In this document: positions 8,579-17,736 of the stretch, one piece after another
Layout: each line of letters opens with the position of its first letter
Numbering within the stretch: position 1 is the stretch's first letter
NCBI GenBank assembly: GCA_964398055.1
Contig: CAYNLK010000031.1
Location: 8,888 to 72,887, forward strand
Direction: 5' to 3'
Source: CAYNLK01 sp964398055
Lineage (GTDB): Bacteria > Chloroflexota > Anaerolineae > 4572-78 > J111
Length of the DNA stretch: 64,000 nucleotides
Program-made: the position numbers and the translations under genes
Notes under the pieces: model-generated
The model's database searches: none
Told to the model about the DNA's origin: nothing
What the model saw: only the letters and a program-made list of their open reading frames with translations

Positions 8579-9244
8579 ATGCCAGACGCTAAATCGTCTA
8601 CTCTCAACCCAACCGAACTGAGCTGGCCCCGCTCGCCCGCGGCGATTTTGATCATGGGCAAACGGCAGGGCACTAAAAAGGAGAACAAGCAGTTGTGGGG
8701 CCGGGCCGCGATGGCCGCGCTGTTGTGGTACAGCGCCCCCGATCCCAAGCCTTATCTCCTGTTCGTGGCCAGCGACGTCCACGGTCCCAACTGCACCCCC
8801 GACGCCCAGGTTGTCAAAACGCTGTTGGTGGAAAAGTTCAAGATTTCGGCCGATTTTGTGATGCTCCGGCCGGTCTCCAATTGTACCCTGATCGAAGTAC
8901 GGGCAACACGCGCCATCAGCCGGAGTTACCGCCTGTCGCGCATCTTTGCGGTCACCCACCTGTACCATGCCCCGCGGGCGCAGCGGTATCTGGATGAGGT
9001 ATTACCTAACGCTGCGGTCATTCCGGTTCATCCTGAGGTTTTGGCCGAATTAAGCCTGCCGGCCGAACATGCGGCCATCTTCCTGACCGCCAAACCCTTG
9101 ATCGACCAGTCCTTGCCTGGCCGGTTCGACCTGCTGCGGGAGTATGTTATTGAGACATTGCTAAACTACGCTCACACCATCGACCGCCGCGGCCGCTTTG
9201 AGCGCCGCCTGGCTCACTGGCTGCGGCCAACGGCCTACCGGTAA
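8579..9244 (+). CDS. Probable DUF218 (ElyC/SanA/YdcF-like) protein
   Basis: The product is 221 residues with no signal peptide. The pattern AAILIMGKRQG, then a run of small polar residues, LLFVASDVHGP, and DFVMLRPVSNCTLIEVRATR agrees with the DUF218/YdcF Rossmann-like fold. In that fold a strand-Gly start is followed by an SxxT/E arm around residue 100. The final 80 residues (from HPEVLAELSL) are less typical and contain two predicted helices. Function in this family is unclear (envelope-related in some bacteria). The name is tentative; it could be a lineage-specific cytoplasmic protein. Confidence 0.45.
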   Translation: MPDAKSSTLNPTELSWPRSPAAILIMGKRQGTKKENKQLWGRAAMAALLWYSAPDPKPYLLFVASDVHGPNCTPDAQVVKTLLVEKFKISADFVMLRPVSNCTLIEVRATRAISRSYRLSRIFAVTHLYHAPRAQRYLDEVLPNAAVIPVHPEVLAELSLPAEHAAIFLTAKPLIDQSLPGRFDLLREYVIETLLNYAHTIDRRGRFERRLAHWLRPTAYR

Positions 9245-9333
9245 TAGGGATGAGGGATGAACGATGAATAGTCAATGATCCAGCCATTCGCTATTCGCCA
9301 TTCGCCATTCACAATTCACAATTCACAATTACC
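9245..9333. repeat. Heptanucleotide repeat arrays (AGGGATG and ATTCGCC/AATTCAC types)
   Basis: Two arrays abut: AGGGATG-AGGGATG-AACGATG-AATAGTC-AATGATC, then CATTCGC-TATTCGC-CATTCGC-CATTCAC-AATTCAC-AATTCAC-AATTACC. All units are 7 nt. They fill the gap before the PHP phosphatase gene. Confidence 0.8.
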
Positions 9334-9345
9334 CACGGAGCACCG

Positions 9346-10173
9346 ATGACTTCAGAATCTATCCTCTATGAAACCCACATGCATACCCCGCTCTGCAAGC
9401 ACGCCAAAGGCGAGCCGGAGGCGTACGCGGCTGTAGCCGAGCAGCGCGGCTTGAAAGGGATTATCGTGACCTGCCACAACCCCACCGATAACGGCTGGGC
9501 GCCGGAGGTGCGCATGCGTATCGACCAATTCGACGAGTATGTGGCTCTGGTTGACCGGGCCAGGCAAGCCTGGGCTGGCCGGGTCGACGTGCGGCTGGGG
9601 CTGGAGAGCGACTACGCGCCGGGAATGGAAGGCTGGCTGGAAAAACTGCATCGCCGGGCCGAGTTTCACTACATTCTTGGCTCAGTCCATGCCTTGCAGC
9701 ACGAATACAAAGAGCGCTATTTCAACGGCGATGTGGTGGCTTTTCAACGGCTATATTTTGAACACCTGGCCCTGGCCGCCGAAACCGGCCTGTTCGATAG
9801 CCTGGCCCACCCTGACCTGGTCAAAAATATCCAGCCGCAAGCGTGGAATTTGGAACCGATTATGGACGATATCCGGCGCAGCCTGGATCGGATTGCTGCT
9901 ACCGGCGTGGCTATGGAGCTGAACACCTCCGGCCTCAACAAAGCCCTGCCGGAAATGAACCCCGGCCGGCCGATATTGGCGGAAATGGTTCGCCGGAATA
10001 TCCCGGTGGTGGTTGGCGCCGACGCCCACGACCCCCAGCGGGTAGCCGCCAACTTTGAAGAGGCCTTCGACCTGCTGGCCAAGGTGGGTTACACCCAGGT
10101 CAATATTTTCTTGAACCGACAGCGTCACGCGCTTGATCTAGAAACTGCCAGGCAGAGTTTGCGGACGAATTGA
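9346..10173 (+). CDS. PHP-domain histidinol-phosphatase
   Basis: The 275-residue protein has the PHP motifs in order: THMHTPLCKHA (metal-binding HxH...H), GLESDYAPGME, YILGSVHAL, SLAHPDLVK and GADAHDP. The match to HisK/HisJ-type histidinol-phosphatases (EC 3.1.3.15) is good in motif order and length. It would dephosphorylate L-histidinol phosphate in histidine synthesis using two or three metal ions. No other his genes are nearby, so a different phosphoester substrate cannot be excluded. The ATG at 9346 has CGGAG 7-11 nt upstream. Confidence 0.85.
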   Translation: MTSESILYETHMHTPLCKHAKGEPEAYAAVAEQRGLKGIIVTCHNPTDNGWAPEVRMRIDQFDEYVALVDRARQAWAGRVDVRLGLESDYAPGMEGWLEKLHRRAEFHYILGSVHALQHEYKERYFNGDVVAFQRLYFEHLALAAETGLFDSLAHPDLVKNIQPQAWNLEPIMDDIRRSLDRIAATGVAMELNTSGLNKALPEMNPGRPILAEMVRRNIPVVVGADAHDPQRVAANFEEAFDLLAKVGYTQVNIFLNRQRHALDLETARQSLRTN

Positions 10174-10288
10174 GCCAATCCGTAACTGCTTCTGCGACCG
10201 GCGTTTTTTCATTGACCTGCCTTTGAGTTAAAATGTCTCCCTACCCAAAGTGGTTCTTTTGGATTTAATTGGGTAACGAGATCAAATC

Positions 10289-10338
10289 CGTAAAACGTGA
10301 TGCGTGAATTTACGTTTCACGTTTTACGTTTTACGACG
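10289..10338. repeat. Heptanucleotide repeat (GTAAAAC / TACGTTT types)
   Basis: Units GTAAAAC-GTGATGC-GTGAATT-TACGTTT-CACGTTT-TACGTTT-TACGACG are 7 nt each. The left units are roughly the reverse complement of the right ones, so the array also forms a hairpin. Confidence 0.75.
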
Positions 10339-10388
10339 TCAAACTGCTGAACTCTTATTGAACCTCTAATATCTTGTGAGGGAAACCC

Positions 10389-11216
10389 ATGTCTAATTTT
10401 TTACAAGCCCAAAAAACCATCATCGGCATGATCCACGTCGATGCGTTGCCGGGCACGCCAAAATTCGGCGCGGCTATGCCCGAAATTATCGCCAAAGCCA
10501 AAGCCGAAGCCCAACTTTACCGCCAGGCCGGCATCGACGTGCTGATGATCGAGAATATGCACGATGTGCCGTTTGATCGACAAGCGGGGCCAGAAATCAC
10601 CGCGGCTATGGCTGTAATCGGTTACGAAGTCAAGCAGGCCACCGGCCTGCGCTGCGGCCTGCAGATTCTGGCCGCGGCCAACAAAGAAGCCCTGGCTGCG
10701 GCCCAGGCCGCGGGACTGGACTTTATTCGGGCGGAAGGTTTTGTCTTTGGCCACGTGGCTGACGAAGGGTATATCGACGGTTGCGCCGCCGAACTGCTGC
10801 GGTATCGCCGCCACATCGGTGCGGACGATATCCTGATTTTGACCGACATCAAAAAGAAGCACTCTTCCCACGCCATCACCGCCGACGTCGATATTGTCGA
10901 AACGGCCCACGCCGCCGAATTCTTCCTGTCTGACGGTCTGATCGTGACCGGCGTCGCTACCGGCAGCGAGGCCAACCTGGCCGAAGTGGAACAGGTCAAA
11001 GCCGCGGTCAAAATCCCGGTGCTGGTTGGTTCCGGGGTTACCCTCCAAAATGTTGAGCGCTACCTGGCCCTGGCCGATGCCCTGATTATCGGCTCTTATT
11101 TCAAATACAACGGCCATTGGGCCGCAGGCGTCGATCCGGCGCGGGTGAGCGCATTTATGGACAAGGTCAATAGCCTGCGGACAAATCCAGCACCAACTAG
11201 CCCACTAACCAACTAA
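10389..11216 (+). CDS. BtpA/SgcQ family protein
   Basis: The 275-residue product opens with IIGMIHVDALPGTPKFG, the diagnostic BtpA start. It continues with a TIM-barrel-like series: IENMHDVPF, LRCGLQILAAANKEAL, FIRAEGFVFGHVADEG, ILTDIKKKHSSHA and IPVLVGSGVTLQNV. In cyanobacteria BtpA stabilises photosystem I; in non-photosynthetic bacteria the role is unknown and a barrel enzyme is suspected. The last dozen residues (NPAPTSPLTN) come from short-repeat sequence at 11190-11225, which has apparently supplied a new stop codon. Confidence 0.85.
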   Translation: MSNFLQAQKTIIGMIHVDALPGTPKFGAAMPEIIAKAKAEAQLYRQAGIDVLMIENMHDVPFDRQAGPEITAAMAVIGYEVKQATGLRCGLQILAAANKEALAAAQAAGLDFIRAEGFVFGHVADEGYIDGCAAELLRYRRHIGADDILILTDIKKKHSSHAITADVDIVETAHAAEFFLSDGLIVTGVATGSEANLAEVEQVKAAVKIPVLVGSGVTLQNVERYLALADALIIGSYFKYNGHWAAGVDPARVSAFMDKVNSLRTNPAPTSPLTN

Positions 11217-11226
11217 CCAACCACCC

Positions 11227-14200
11227 CTACTCCCCCAAAAACTGCTCCTCCCACAAGCGGGCCATCACCTGCGCCAGCCTTTCGCCTAAAACGGCATTCA
11301 CCACCGCCCCAAAGGGCCGGGGTACCAGCGGCGCTGTCACCACCGCCGCCGGATCGACCCCCCGCACGGCCGGCAGCGCCTCGTGACCCGCCGGCACTAC
11401 CAGCACCACCGGGGCGCGCCGGGTCCGGTAGACCTGCGTATCCACCAGCGCCGCCGCTTGGAACAACGGATCGGTGGCCAGAATGATGATGAGGGCATCG
11501 TGGTCCGCGCCGGGACCACCCACTGCGGCCAGCGGCCCGTGCCAGGCCGAGTCGGTGTAGAGCGCCTCGGCCATGAAACCCCGCTGTCGCAGCGAGCGGG
11601 CCAGGCTGGCCGCGGCGGCGTAATCCTGCCCCCCACCGATAATCTGCACCTTATCGTAGCCGGCGGCCACATAGGGCCGCAAGACCGTCTCCAGTTGGCG
11701 CTCCAATTCAGCCTCGGTCAACATTTTGGCGATAATCAGCGGCAGTTGGGCCAGCCCACTTTCCCAATGGGCAGTGTCAACATCCTGCTGGCGGGCCAGC
11801 CGGACGGCCAATCCAATTAGATAAACCGCAGTCAGCAGTTCCAATTGCAACGGCGACAGGTCGGCCGGGAAGGCCACGGTCTGCGGGCCACGACTGGCAA
11901 GAAAAGCCCCGGCTCGAATGAACCGTAACGCGGTCGTACCGGTTAAATTGGCTGGCAGGTCGCGGCTGAAGCGGCGATAGACGGTCACATCCAGCCCCAG
12001 CAGCATCTGCCAGGCGACTTCGGCCATGCGGGTGCCAAACTCCATCGCTTCGGTATCGGTGATAACGGCCAGGCATCGCTCTGGCGGGCAGGCCAGGGCC
12101 TGGGGCAATGGCTGGGAGATGACCGCCAGGGCCGCGCGCAACGCCACGGTCGCTTGCAAGGCCGCGGCGGCGGGGCGGGACGTTGGGGCCAGTTCAGACC
12201 GGGCAAAATCGGCCAGGGTCACCTGGGGAAACTCTTGCCGGGCCTCGATCTCGGCCCGCGGTTCGGCCGCGGTGGTAGTGACCGATTTGGCCAGGTTGCG
12301 GGGGCGGTCAATCTCAGCCGGCGACAGGCCGCGAGCGTAGGCCAGCGCTACGGCCAGATCAAAGAAAAAGGGCGCGTCGACCAGCGGCTGCAACAACTCC
12401 GATACCTGGGGCGACACGAAAACTTCAGCCGCCGGCAACGCCTGCCAGGCGGCGGCATGGGCTGGCGACGTGGTATGGATCAGGCAGAAAACGCCCAGCG
12501 AATTGAGATAGTTCACCACCACGCTCGCCTCCTGCTGCTGCTCCGGGGTGGTGGCGTTGATAATAAACAAGGCGCGCTGCTGCTCCTGGCTCACAATAGC
12601 GCTGCGCTCGATCAAGGCCCGCAAGCTGGCCGCGTGATAGTCCACCGAGGCCGCCATAATCTGGGCCAATTCCTCAATTTTTAGCTCACCCTCCAGGTCA
12701 ACCGGGCTGCTGCCGACTACTACCACCTTGTTGAAATGACGGCAGCGCTGCGCCACCTGCCGCAACCGCGCCCGCCGGGCTTGATCTTCGATAACCGTTC
12801 TGACATGTTGCGGCACCACCAGGGTCAGCTCATCCCGGCAGCGGGCCAGAGATTCGGACGAGCTGCGGCGGCTCATGCCGGCCAATTGCAGGGCCAACAG
12901 ACACAAGGTGTAGAGAACGGCCTGGTAGCCCTTCACCGTCGCCACCGAGACCTCCATCCCGGAGCGAACATCCAGCGCGCCGCCGCTGGCCGCGGTCCGT
13001 CGCCCCAGGTCACTCTGCGGCCGGCCGGTTATGGCCAGCCGCAGCAGGCCAAGCTCGGCCAGCAGATGGTCAACTTTGAGCAGCGAGTCGGTGGTGCCAG
13101 ACCAGGAGATTTCGATGGCCAAATCGCTGGCCGGATCGAGCATAGGCCCAAGATTCAACAGTTCGACCGGGCGATAAACGATGGCCAGCAGCCCCGGCAG
13201 CAATTCCCGGCAGAGGGAGGCAGCCGCCTGGGCGTCTCGCCAGGAGCTGCCCTCGCCGATGAAGAGCAGCCGCCGCAGCCGCTTCAAATTTGGGCCAAAG
13301 TGCTGGCGCAGCTGGCTCACGTTGAGACCATCCCCCGACCGCGGCCGGCCATTGAGCCGGACCTCGCCGCGGCGGGTATAGCTTCTGACCAGTTCGTCCA
13401 GAATCGCCGGAATTTCGGCAATGTGGCTTTCGGTATAGCTCCTGAAGCCAGCCCGCCCGACTATCGCCGGATTGAGCCGGACCGGCTGGGCGGTGACGCG
13501 CACCGGCGCGCCATCGTAGCGGGTGACCCAGATTTCTGGCCTCACCTGGCCGGCCTCCACCCGCTGGCTAATCCGGGCCAATAGTTCCTCCCCCCCGTAG
13601 AGATTGGCGTCCAAAAAGATGACCTCGACCGTAAATTGATCCAGCCATCTGGCCAATTCACGGCTGGCCTGGCTTCTGCCCGCGCCGCCCTGATCGATGA
13701 CCTGTTGGAGCGCCGCGATGCGGGCCGCGGCGACCTCCACTTCGACCGCTGGCCAGAGCATTAAAGCCGCATTTACATCGGAACAGATCATCAATTCCTG
13801 GCGGGTTGAATCTGGCCCGTTGGCAATGGTCCGGCAGGCCAGGGCAATCGGCTTATGGTGACTGCTGACATACAACACCCCCGGCTGGTAGCGGCTGTAC
13901 AGGGCGCAGGCGTGGGCATTACCCTGACGGAGCCGCCGCAAAGCCAGCCGCAGGGCCTGCTCTTCAGGCTCCAGCCAGCCCCAGGCGGCCAAAGCAGTGA
14001 CGAATTGAAATTCCGGCTCGGCCAGCTCGCCGGCAGTAAGCTGGTGATAGGCTCGCTCCCACTCGTAGGTAATCACTTCGGTGGTATTTTCAGAGCGATG
14101 GACCGGCTCAGTGGCCGGCAGGCCGCGCCCCCGCCACCACGCTTCCTGCTCGGCCCGCATGTGGAGCATCAAGGGGGCATTGTGCGAGCCGTTCTCACAG

Positions 14201-15045
14201 ACCGCCCGGCTCCGGCTGCGGTCGAGGAGCGGGTGGGCGTTCGGTTCCGTCACCGCGCCGACCATGGCCCAACGGCCGTGGCCGAGGATGATTTGGGCCA
14301 TGGCCTGAGCAGTCAGGCCGCCGACTCGCTCCCAGTCGGCCTCGACCAGGTGTTCGGCCAATTCCGGCCAGCTGGCCTGAAACTGCCGTACCCCGACGGC
14401 AAAGGCCTGGCCGGGCGTATTGGCCGCCCACTCTTCCGCCCAGGCCTCGGCCCAGTTGGCGTAAGCTCCGGCCGGCAGCCGGGCTAACAAAGCCAGGTCC
14501 AGGGCGGCCCGCCAGGCCGGCTCGAGCGCCGCCCGGCTGGCTACGTGAGTCGCCACCAGGCGGAAGGCGTGCCGCACAGCGTCGCGGTCAAAGTCCGGCG
14601 AGGTCAGGCCGCCGGTTGGAACCAGCGTGTGGTTGGATTGAGTCGAGCCGAGGGGTAGTTCAGGCGCGGCAACCGGCCCCGTCGCGCCCCGGTCGCCCAC
14701 CCCAATCGAGAGGCCGTTGGGCCGGTACAAATCAAGAGGGGTGTCGCCGGCGGCAGGGCTACAGTCACGCAACTCGGCCAGGCTCAAATTCAGGCCCTGT
14801 TTGGCCAACAGTTGCGTCACTGCGGCTTCGCCTGAGCTGGTTGAATCGTGCAGCGGTTCTTGCAGCAGTTTGGCCAGCAACTGTTGGCTGGCCCCCACGC
14901 TCCGGCGGACAGTCAAGCGCCCATCGACGCCGGCCAGGGTCGCCACCCCCGCCGAATCGGGGGCGCGATACTCCAACAAACGGAGGGCCTCCAAAACGTG
15001 AATCAGGCCGTTGTTTTGGCCAAAGAAGCAGACAATCCCGCACAT
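11227..15045 (-). CDS. GlmS-like giant protein: glutaminase, SIS domains and an extra C-terminal SIS module
   Basis: At 1272 residues this is twice the length of GlmS. Cys2 of the N-terminal MCGIVCFFGQ is the expected Ntn glutaminase nucleophile, and EYRAPDSAGVA matches EYRGYDSAGLA. The GRWAMVGAVTEPNAHP motif comes at residue 257, about 185 residues later than in GlmS. ENTTEV replaces the usual ETDTEV. SIS motifs follow (EISWSGTTDS, SGMEVSVATVKGY), then the C-tail RNLAKSVTT with Lys920. The usual LKHGPLA loop before that tail is lost. A further 347 residues form another SIS-like module containing SAWHGPLAAV. It is probably related to amino-sugar or sugar-phosphate metabolism, but the exact reaction should not be assumed. 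The gene is transcribed opposite to both neighbours. Confidence 0.75.
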   Translation of the reverse strand: MCGIVCFFGQNNGLIHVLEALRLLEYRAPDSAGVATLAGVDGRLTVRRSVGASQQLLAKLLQEPLHDSTSSGEAAVTQLLAKQGLNLSLAELRDCSPAAGDTPLDLYRPNGLSIGVGDRGATGPVAAPELPLGSTQSNHTLVPTGGLTSPDFDRDAVRHAFRLVATHVASRAALEPAWRAALDLALLARLPAGAYANWAEAWAEEWAANTPGQAFAVGVRQFQASWPELAEHLVEADWERVGGLTAQAMAQIILGHGRWAMVGAVTEPNAHPLLDRSRSRAVCENGSHNAPLMLHMRAEQEAWWRGRGLPATEPVHRSENTTEVITYEWERAYHQLTAGELAEPEFQFVTALAAWGWLEPEEQALRLALRRLRQGNAHACALYSRYQPGVLYVSSHHKPIALACRTIANGPDSTRQELMICSDVNAALMLWPAVEVEVAAARIAALQQVIDQGGAGRSQASRELARWLDQFTVEVIFLDANLYGGEELLARISQRVEAGQVRPEIWVTRYDGAPVRVTAQPVRLNPAIVGRAGFRSYTESHIAEIPAILDELVRSYTRRGEVRLNGRPRSGDGLNVSQLRQHFGPNLKRLRRLLFIGEGSSWRDAQAAASLCRELLPGLLAIVYRPVELLNLGPMLDPASDLAIEISWSGTTDSLLKVDHLLAELGLLRLAITGRPQSDLGRRTAASGGALDVRSGMEVSVATVKGYQAVLYTLCLLALQLAGMSRRSSSESLARCRDELTLVVPQHVRTVIEDQARRARLRQVAQRCRHFNKVVVVGSSPVDLEGELKIEELAQIMAASVDYHAASLRALIERSAIVSQEQQRALFIINATTPEQQQEASVVVNYLNSLGVFCLIHTTSPAHAAAWQALPAAEVFVSPQVSELLQPLVDAPFFFDLAVALAYARGLSPAEIDRPRNLAKSVTTTAAEPRAEIEARQEFPQVTLADFARSELAPTSRPAAAALQATVALRAALAVISQPLPQALACPPERCLAVITDTEAMEFGTRMAEVAWQMLLGLDVTVYRRFSRDLPANLTGTTALRFIRAGAFLASRGPQTVAFPADLSPLQLELLTAVYLIGLAVRLARQQDVDTAHWESGLAQLPLIIAKMLTEAELERQLETVLRPYVAAGYDKVQIIGGGQDYAAAASLARSLRQRGFMAEALYTDSAWHGPLAAVGGPGADHDALIIILATDPLFQAAALVDTQVYRTRRAPVVLVVPAGHEALPAVRGVDPAAVVTAPLVPRPFGAVVNAVLGERLAQVMARLWEEQFLGE

Positions 15046-15151
15046 GGTTCAAACCTCCATTCCAACGGGTCAGAATTTGACCATTTTACCCCAGAGTGAA
15101 CGACCGGAATAATCGGGCCAGACCAGACACAACGCTCTATGGCGCCAGCTT

Positions 15152-15191
15152 CAGGGATTTCTCGCCGTCTCTGACGGCTCGAAATGACATG
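15152..15191. repeat. TGTCATTTCGA palindromic repeat, copy 2 (right half only)
   Basis: CAGGGATTTCTCG, a small GCCGTCTCTGACGGC palindrome and CTCGAAATGACATG match the right arm of the copies at 8389, 20199 and 21998. The left arm is absent. The rest of 15046-15256 shows no gene. Confidence 0.8.
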
Positions 15192-15256
15192 CCAGAGTAG
15201 TAACCCCGAAATCAGAAAAAAGTATACAAAGTGCCAGACAAAAATTAGATAAATAC

Positions 15257-15285
15257 TTGACAAATTTACACTATTGTGATATGAT
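15257..15285 (+). promoter_or_regulatory. Promoter of the CarH-like regulator gene, with an overlapping inverted repeat
   Basis: TTGACA (15257-15262), 17 nt and TATGAT (15280-15285) form a near-perfect sigma-70 promoter. An inverted repeat TGTGAT-N9-ATCACA (15275-15295) overlaps the -10 box, a position suited to autorepression by the MerR-type product. The transcript leader would be about 140 nt. Confidence 0.65.
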
Positions 15286-15431
15286 AACGATCACACTGTT
15301 AAACATTCGTTATGTTGCAGCCATTACCAAAATCAGGCAGGTCTAAAAATAACCTTGCTAAATATCGACAAAAACTAAACAATCGATTACAATAGATAAT
15401 TAAAAAACATAACTTGGGAGTGTCGAGAGCT

Positions 15432-16772
15432 ATGCCTGCCAATTCTCATGAGCCAACTTATAACCTTAAAGTGGTCGTTCAGGAGACCGGCCTCAAACCG
15501 GATACTTTGCGCGCCTGGGAGCGGCGCTATGGGCTGCCCCACCCGGATCGAACTTCCGGCGGCCATCGTCTCTACTCGCAGCGAGACATCGATATGCTCA
15601 AATGGCTGGTGGCCCGCCAAGACGAGGGCATGAGTATCAGCCGGGCGGCCGAGCTGTGGGCCAGGCTGACCGAAGAGGGGCGCGATCCATTGCAGTTAGA
15701 GGTGGGCTCCATTCCGCTGGTCAAGCCCGCGGTTGTTTCGCCAAGCGGCGATGTGGTCGAAACGCTACGCCAGGAGTGGGTATCAGCCTGTCTGGATTTC
15801 AACGAGGTGAAAGCCGAACAAAGTCTGAACCAGGGCTTTGCCCTCTATCCGGTTGAAACTGTTTGCCTGGAGCTGCTCTTAAAGGGTTTGGCCGAAGTCG
15901 GCAACCGCTGGTACGAAGGCGAGATCAGCGTGCAGCAGGAGCATTTTGCCTCGGAGTTGGCCATGCGCCGGATCGAGTCGCTGCTGACGGCCAGCCCGCT
16001 GCCCACCCGGTTCGAGCGAATTTTAATCGGTTGCCCGCCTGAGGAAGAACATACCTTTGGCCCATTGTTGCTGACCCTGTTTTTGCGGCGGCGCGGCTGG
16101 GACGTCCTTTATTTGGGCGCTAATGTGCCGGTGGCGCGGCTGAAGGCCACCATCAACACGGTCAAACCGGCCCTGGTTATTCTGACAGCCCAGCAACTGA
16201 TCACCGCGGCCAATTTGCTGGAGATGAGCCGGGTGCTGGCGGCTCTGCGTATCCCCCTGGCCTACGGCGGCTTCATCTTCAACCGCTTGCCTGAGCTAAA
16301 AAGCCGGATTCCGGGCCATTTTCTGGGCGAGCAGCTCGATGAGGCCGTGCCCAGAATCGAACAGTGGTTGACCTCGACCGGCCGCTTTCAGCCGGTTGAA
16401 GCAACCAACCCGGTCTCGGAACGATATCAGGAAGCCCTGGCTCATTTTCGGCAGAAGCAGGCCATGATCGAGGCCGACGTCTGGCAGGCCCTGCGCGACG
16501 CCAAGCTGCCGCCCAGTTGCCTGAATGACAACAACGAGTATGTGGCCCACGGCGTCAGCGCCGCCCTGACCCTGGGCGATCTGAACTATCTGGACGTAGA
16601 CGTGACCTGGGGCGAAGGGTTGCTCAAACACTACGCCCTGCCGCCCGACGTTTTGCGCCAATATCTTCAGATTTATTACCGCGCCGCGGTCACCCATCTG
16701 GACGAACGTGGCCAGCCCATTATGACCTGGTTAGCCCAGTTTATCGATAAACGAGTGAATCACCAATCTTGA
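15432..16772 (+). CDS. CarH/LitR-like MerR-family B12-binding light-responsive regulator
   Basis: From the ATG at 15432 the product is 446 residues. Residues 10-60 are a MerR helix-turn-helix (TLRAWERRYGLPHPDRTSGG). Residues 105-190 form a helical bundle with W160-x9-E170-H171, the CarH signature that cradles adenosylcobalamin. Residues 193-315 are a B12-binding Rossmann fold with E205-x-H207-x-x-G210, where His207 is the predicted lower axial ligand. The residue after W160 is Tyr, where Thermus CarH has the His that ligates cobalt after illumination. About 130 extra residues at the C-terminus are of unknown role; CarH proteins usually end after the B12 domain. It likely represses in the dark and is released by light. 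Upstream in-frame TTG and GTG starts are less likely. Confidence 0.82.
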   Translation: MPANSHEPTYNLKVVVQETGLKPDTLRAWERRYGLPHPDRTSGGHRLYSQRDIDMLKWLVARQDEGMSISRAAELWARLTEEGRDPLQLEVGSIPLVKPAVVSPSGDVVETLRQEWVSACLDFNEVKAEQSLNQGFALYPVETVCLELLLKGLAEVGNRWYEGEISVQQEHFASELAMRRIESLLTASPLPTRFERILIGCPPEEEHTFGPLLLTLFLRRRGWDVLYLGANVPVARLKATINTVKPALVILTAQQLITAANLLEMSRVLAALRIPLAYGGFIFNRLPELKSRIPGHFLGEQLDEAVPRIEQWLTSTGRFQPVEATNPVSERYQEALAHFRQKQAMIEADVWQALRDAKLPPSCLNDNNEYVAHGVSAALTLGDLNYLDVDVTWGEGLLKHYALPPDVLRQYLQIYYRAAVTHLDERGQPIMTWLAQFIDKRVNHQS

Positions 16773-16827
16773 TCGGCTTGGCCGGCCTTTTGGTCGCAGT
16801 CGAAAAATTGTAGAAAGGAGGCCCATT

Positions 16828-17736
16828 GTGAAAGTTATTATCACCGGCGGTACCGGTTTGATCGGCGCAGCTCTGGCCAGCAGTCTGGCGGCTGACCGGC
16901 ACGACGTGATCGTCTTGAGCCGCTCACCGCAAAAAGCGACTAATCTGCCCGGCTCGGTGCAGGTAGTGGCATGGGACGGCCGCTCCGCCAAAGGGTGGGG
17001 TCGCCTGGCCGACGGCGCTGATGCCATGATCAATCTGGCCGGTGAGAGTATTGCCGAGGGGCGCTGGACGCCGGAACGTAAACGCCGAATTGAGCAAAGC
17101 CGCCTTGAGGCCGGGCAGGCTGTGGTCGAGGCCATCCAGGCGGCGACGCAAAAACCGGGCGTGCTGGTCCAATCCTCTGCCGTTGGCTACTACGGGCCGG
17201 GTGACAACCGCGAAATCCCGGAAGATACCCCGCCCGGTAATGACTTTCTGGCCCGGGTCTGCGTGGCCTGGGAAGCCTCCACCGCTGCCGTCGAAGCCCT
17301 GGGCGTCCGCCGCGTGATTATCCGTACCGGCATTGTGCTCAGCGCCGCCGGCGGTGCTCTGCCCCGGCTGTTATTACCCTTCAAACTGGGTGTGGGCGGC
17401 CCGCTTGGCCGCGGCGAGCAGCCTTTTCCCTGGATTCACCTCGATGACGAAGTTGCGGCCATTCGCTTCTTGCTGGAGCATCCTACTGCCAGCGGGCCGT
17501 TCAACCTGACCGCGCCGCAGTCACTGACCAACGCCCAATTTGGGCAGGTGTTGGCAAAGGTTCTCCGCCGGCCGGCGCTGCTGCCTACACCCGCCTTTGC
17601 CTTGAAGCTGGCTTTTGGCGAAATGGCCTCGGCCCTGTTGGAGGGGCAGCAGGCCGTGCCGCGGCGGTTGCAGGAACTTGGTTTTCAATTCAAATATCCG
17701 CAAGCGGCCGGCGCGCTGGAGAATTTGGTCAAATGA
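16828..17736 (+). CDS. TIGR01777 family NAD(P)-binding epimerase-like protein
   Basis: This 302-residue extended-SDR protein starts MKVIITGGTGLIGAALASSL, the Gly-rich nucleotide-binding loop. It carries the family marks NLAGESIAEGRWTPERKRRI, SSAVGYYG, RTGIVLS, GRGEQPFPWIHLDD and FNLTAPQ. The start is GTG with AAAGGAGG 8-15 nt upstream. The next gene begins inside its stop codon (ATGA overlap), so the two are translationally coupled. TIGR01777 genes are recurrent members of LitR/CarH light-response regulons in other bacteria. The reaction is unknown. Confidence 0.88.
   Translation: MKVIITGGTGLIGAALASSLAADRHDVIVLSRSPQKATNLPGSVQVVAWDGRSAKGWGRLADGADAMINLAGESIAEGRWTPERKRRIEQSRLEAGQAVVEAIQAATQKPGVLVQSSAVGYYGPGDNREIPEDTPPGNDFLARVCVAWEASTAAVEALGVRRVIIRTGIVLSAAGGALPRLLLPFKLGVGGPLGRGEQPFPWIHLDDEVAAIRFLLEHPTASGPFNLTAPQSLTNAQFGQVLAKVLRRPALLPTPAFALKLAFGEMASALLEGQQAVPRRLQELGFQFKYPQAAGALENLVK

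Noticed and set aside
12736..13584. 282-codon plus-strand frame opposite the GlmS-like gene
   Set aside because: No motif, Gln/Arg-rich and fully inside a gene with good domain matches.
15414..15431. Upstream TTG start for the CarH-like protein
   Set aside because: The ATG at 15432 is closer to the conserved MerR start and has GAGAG nearby.
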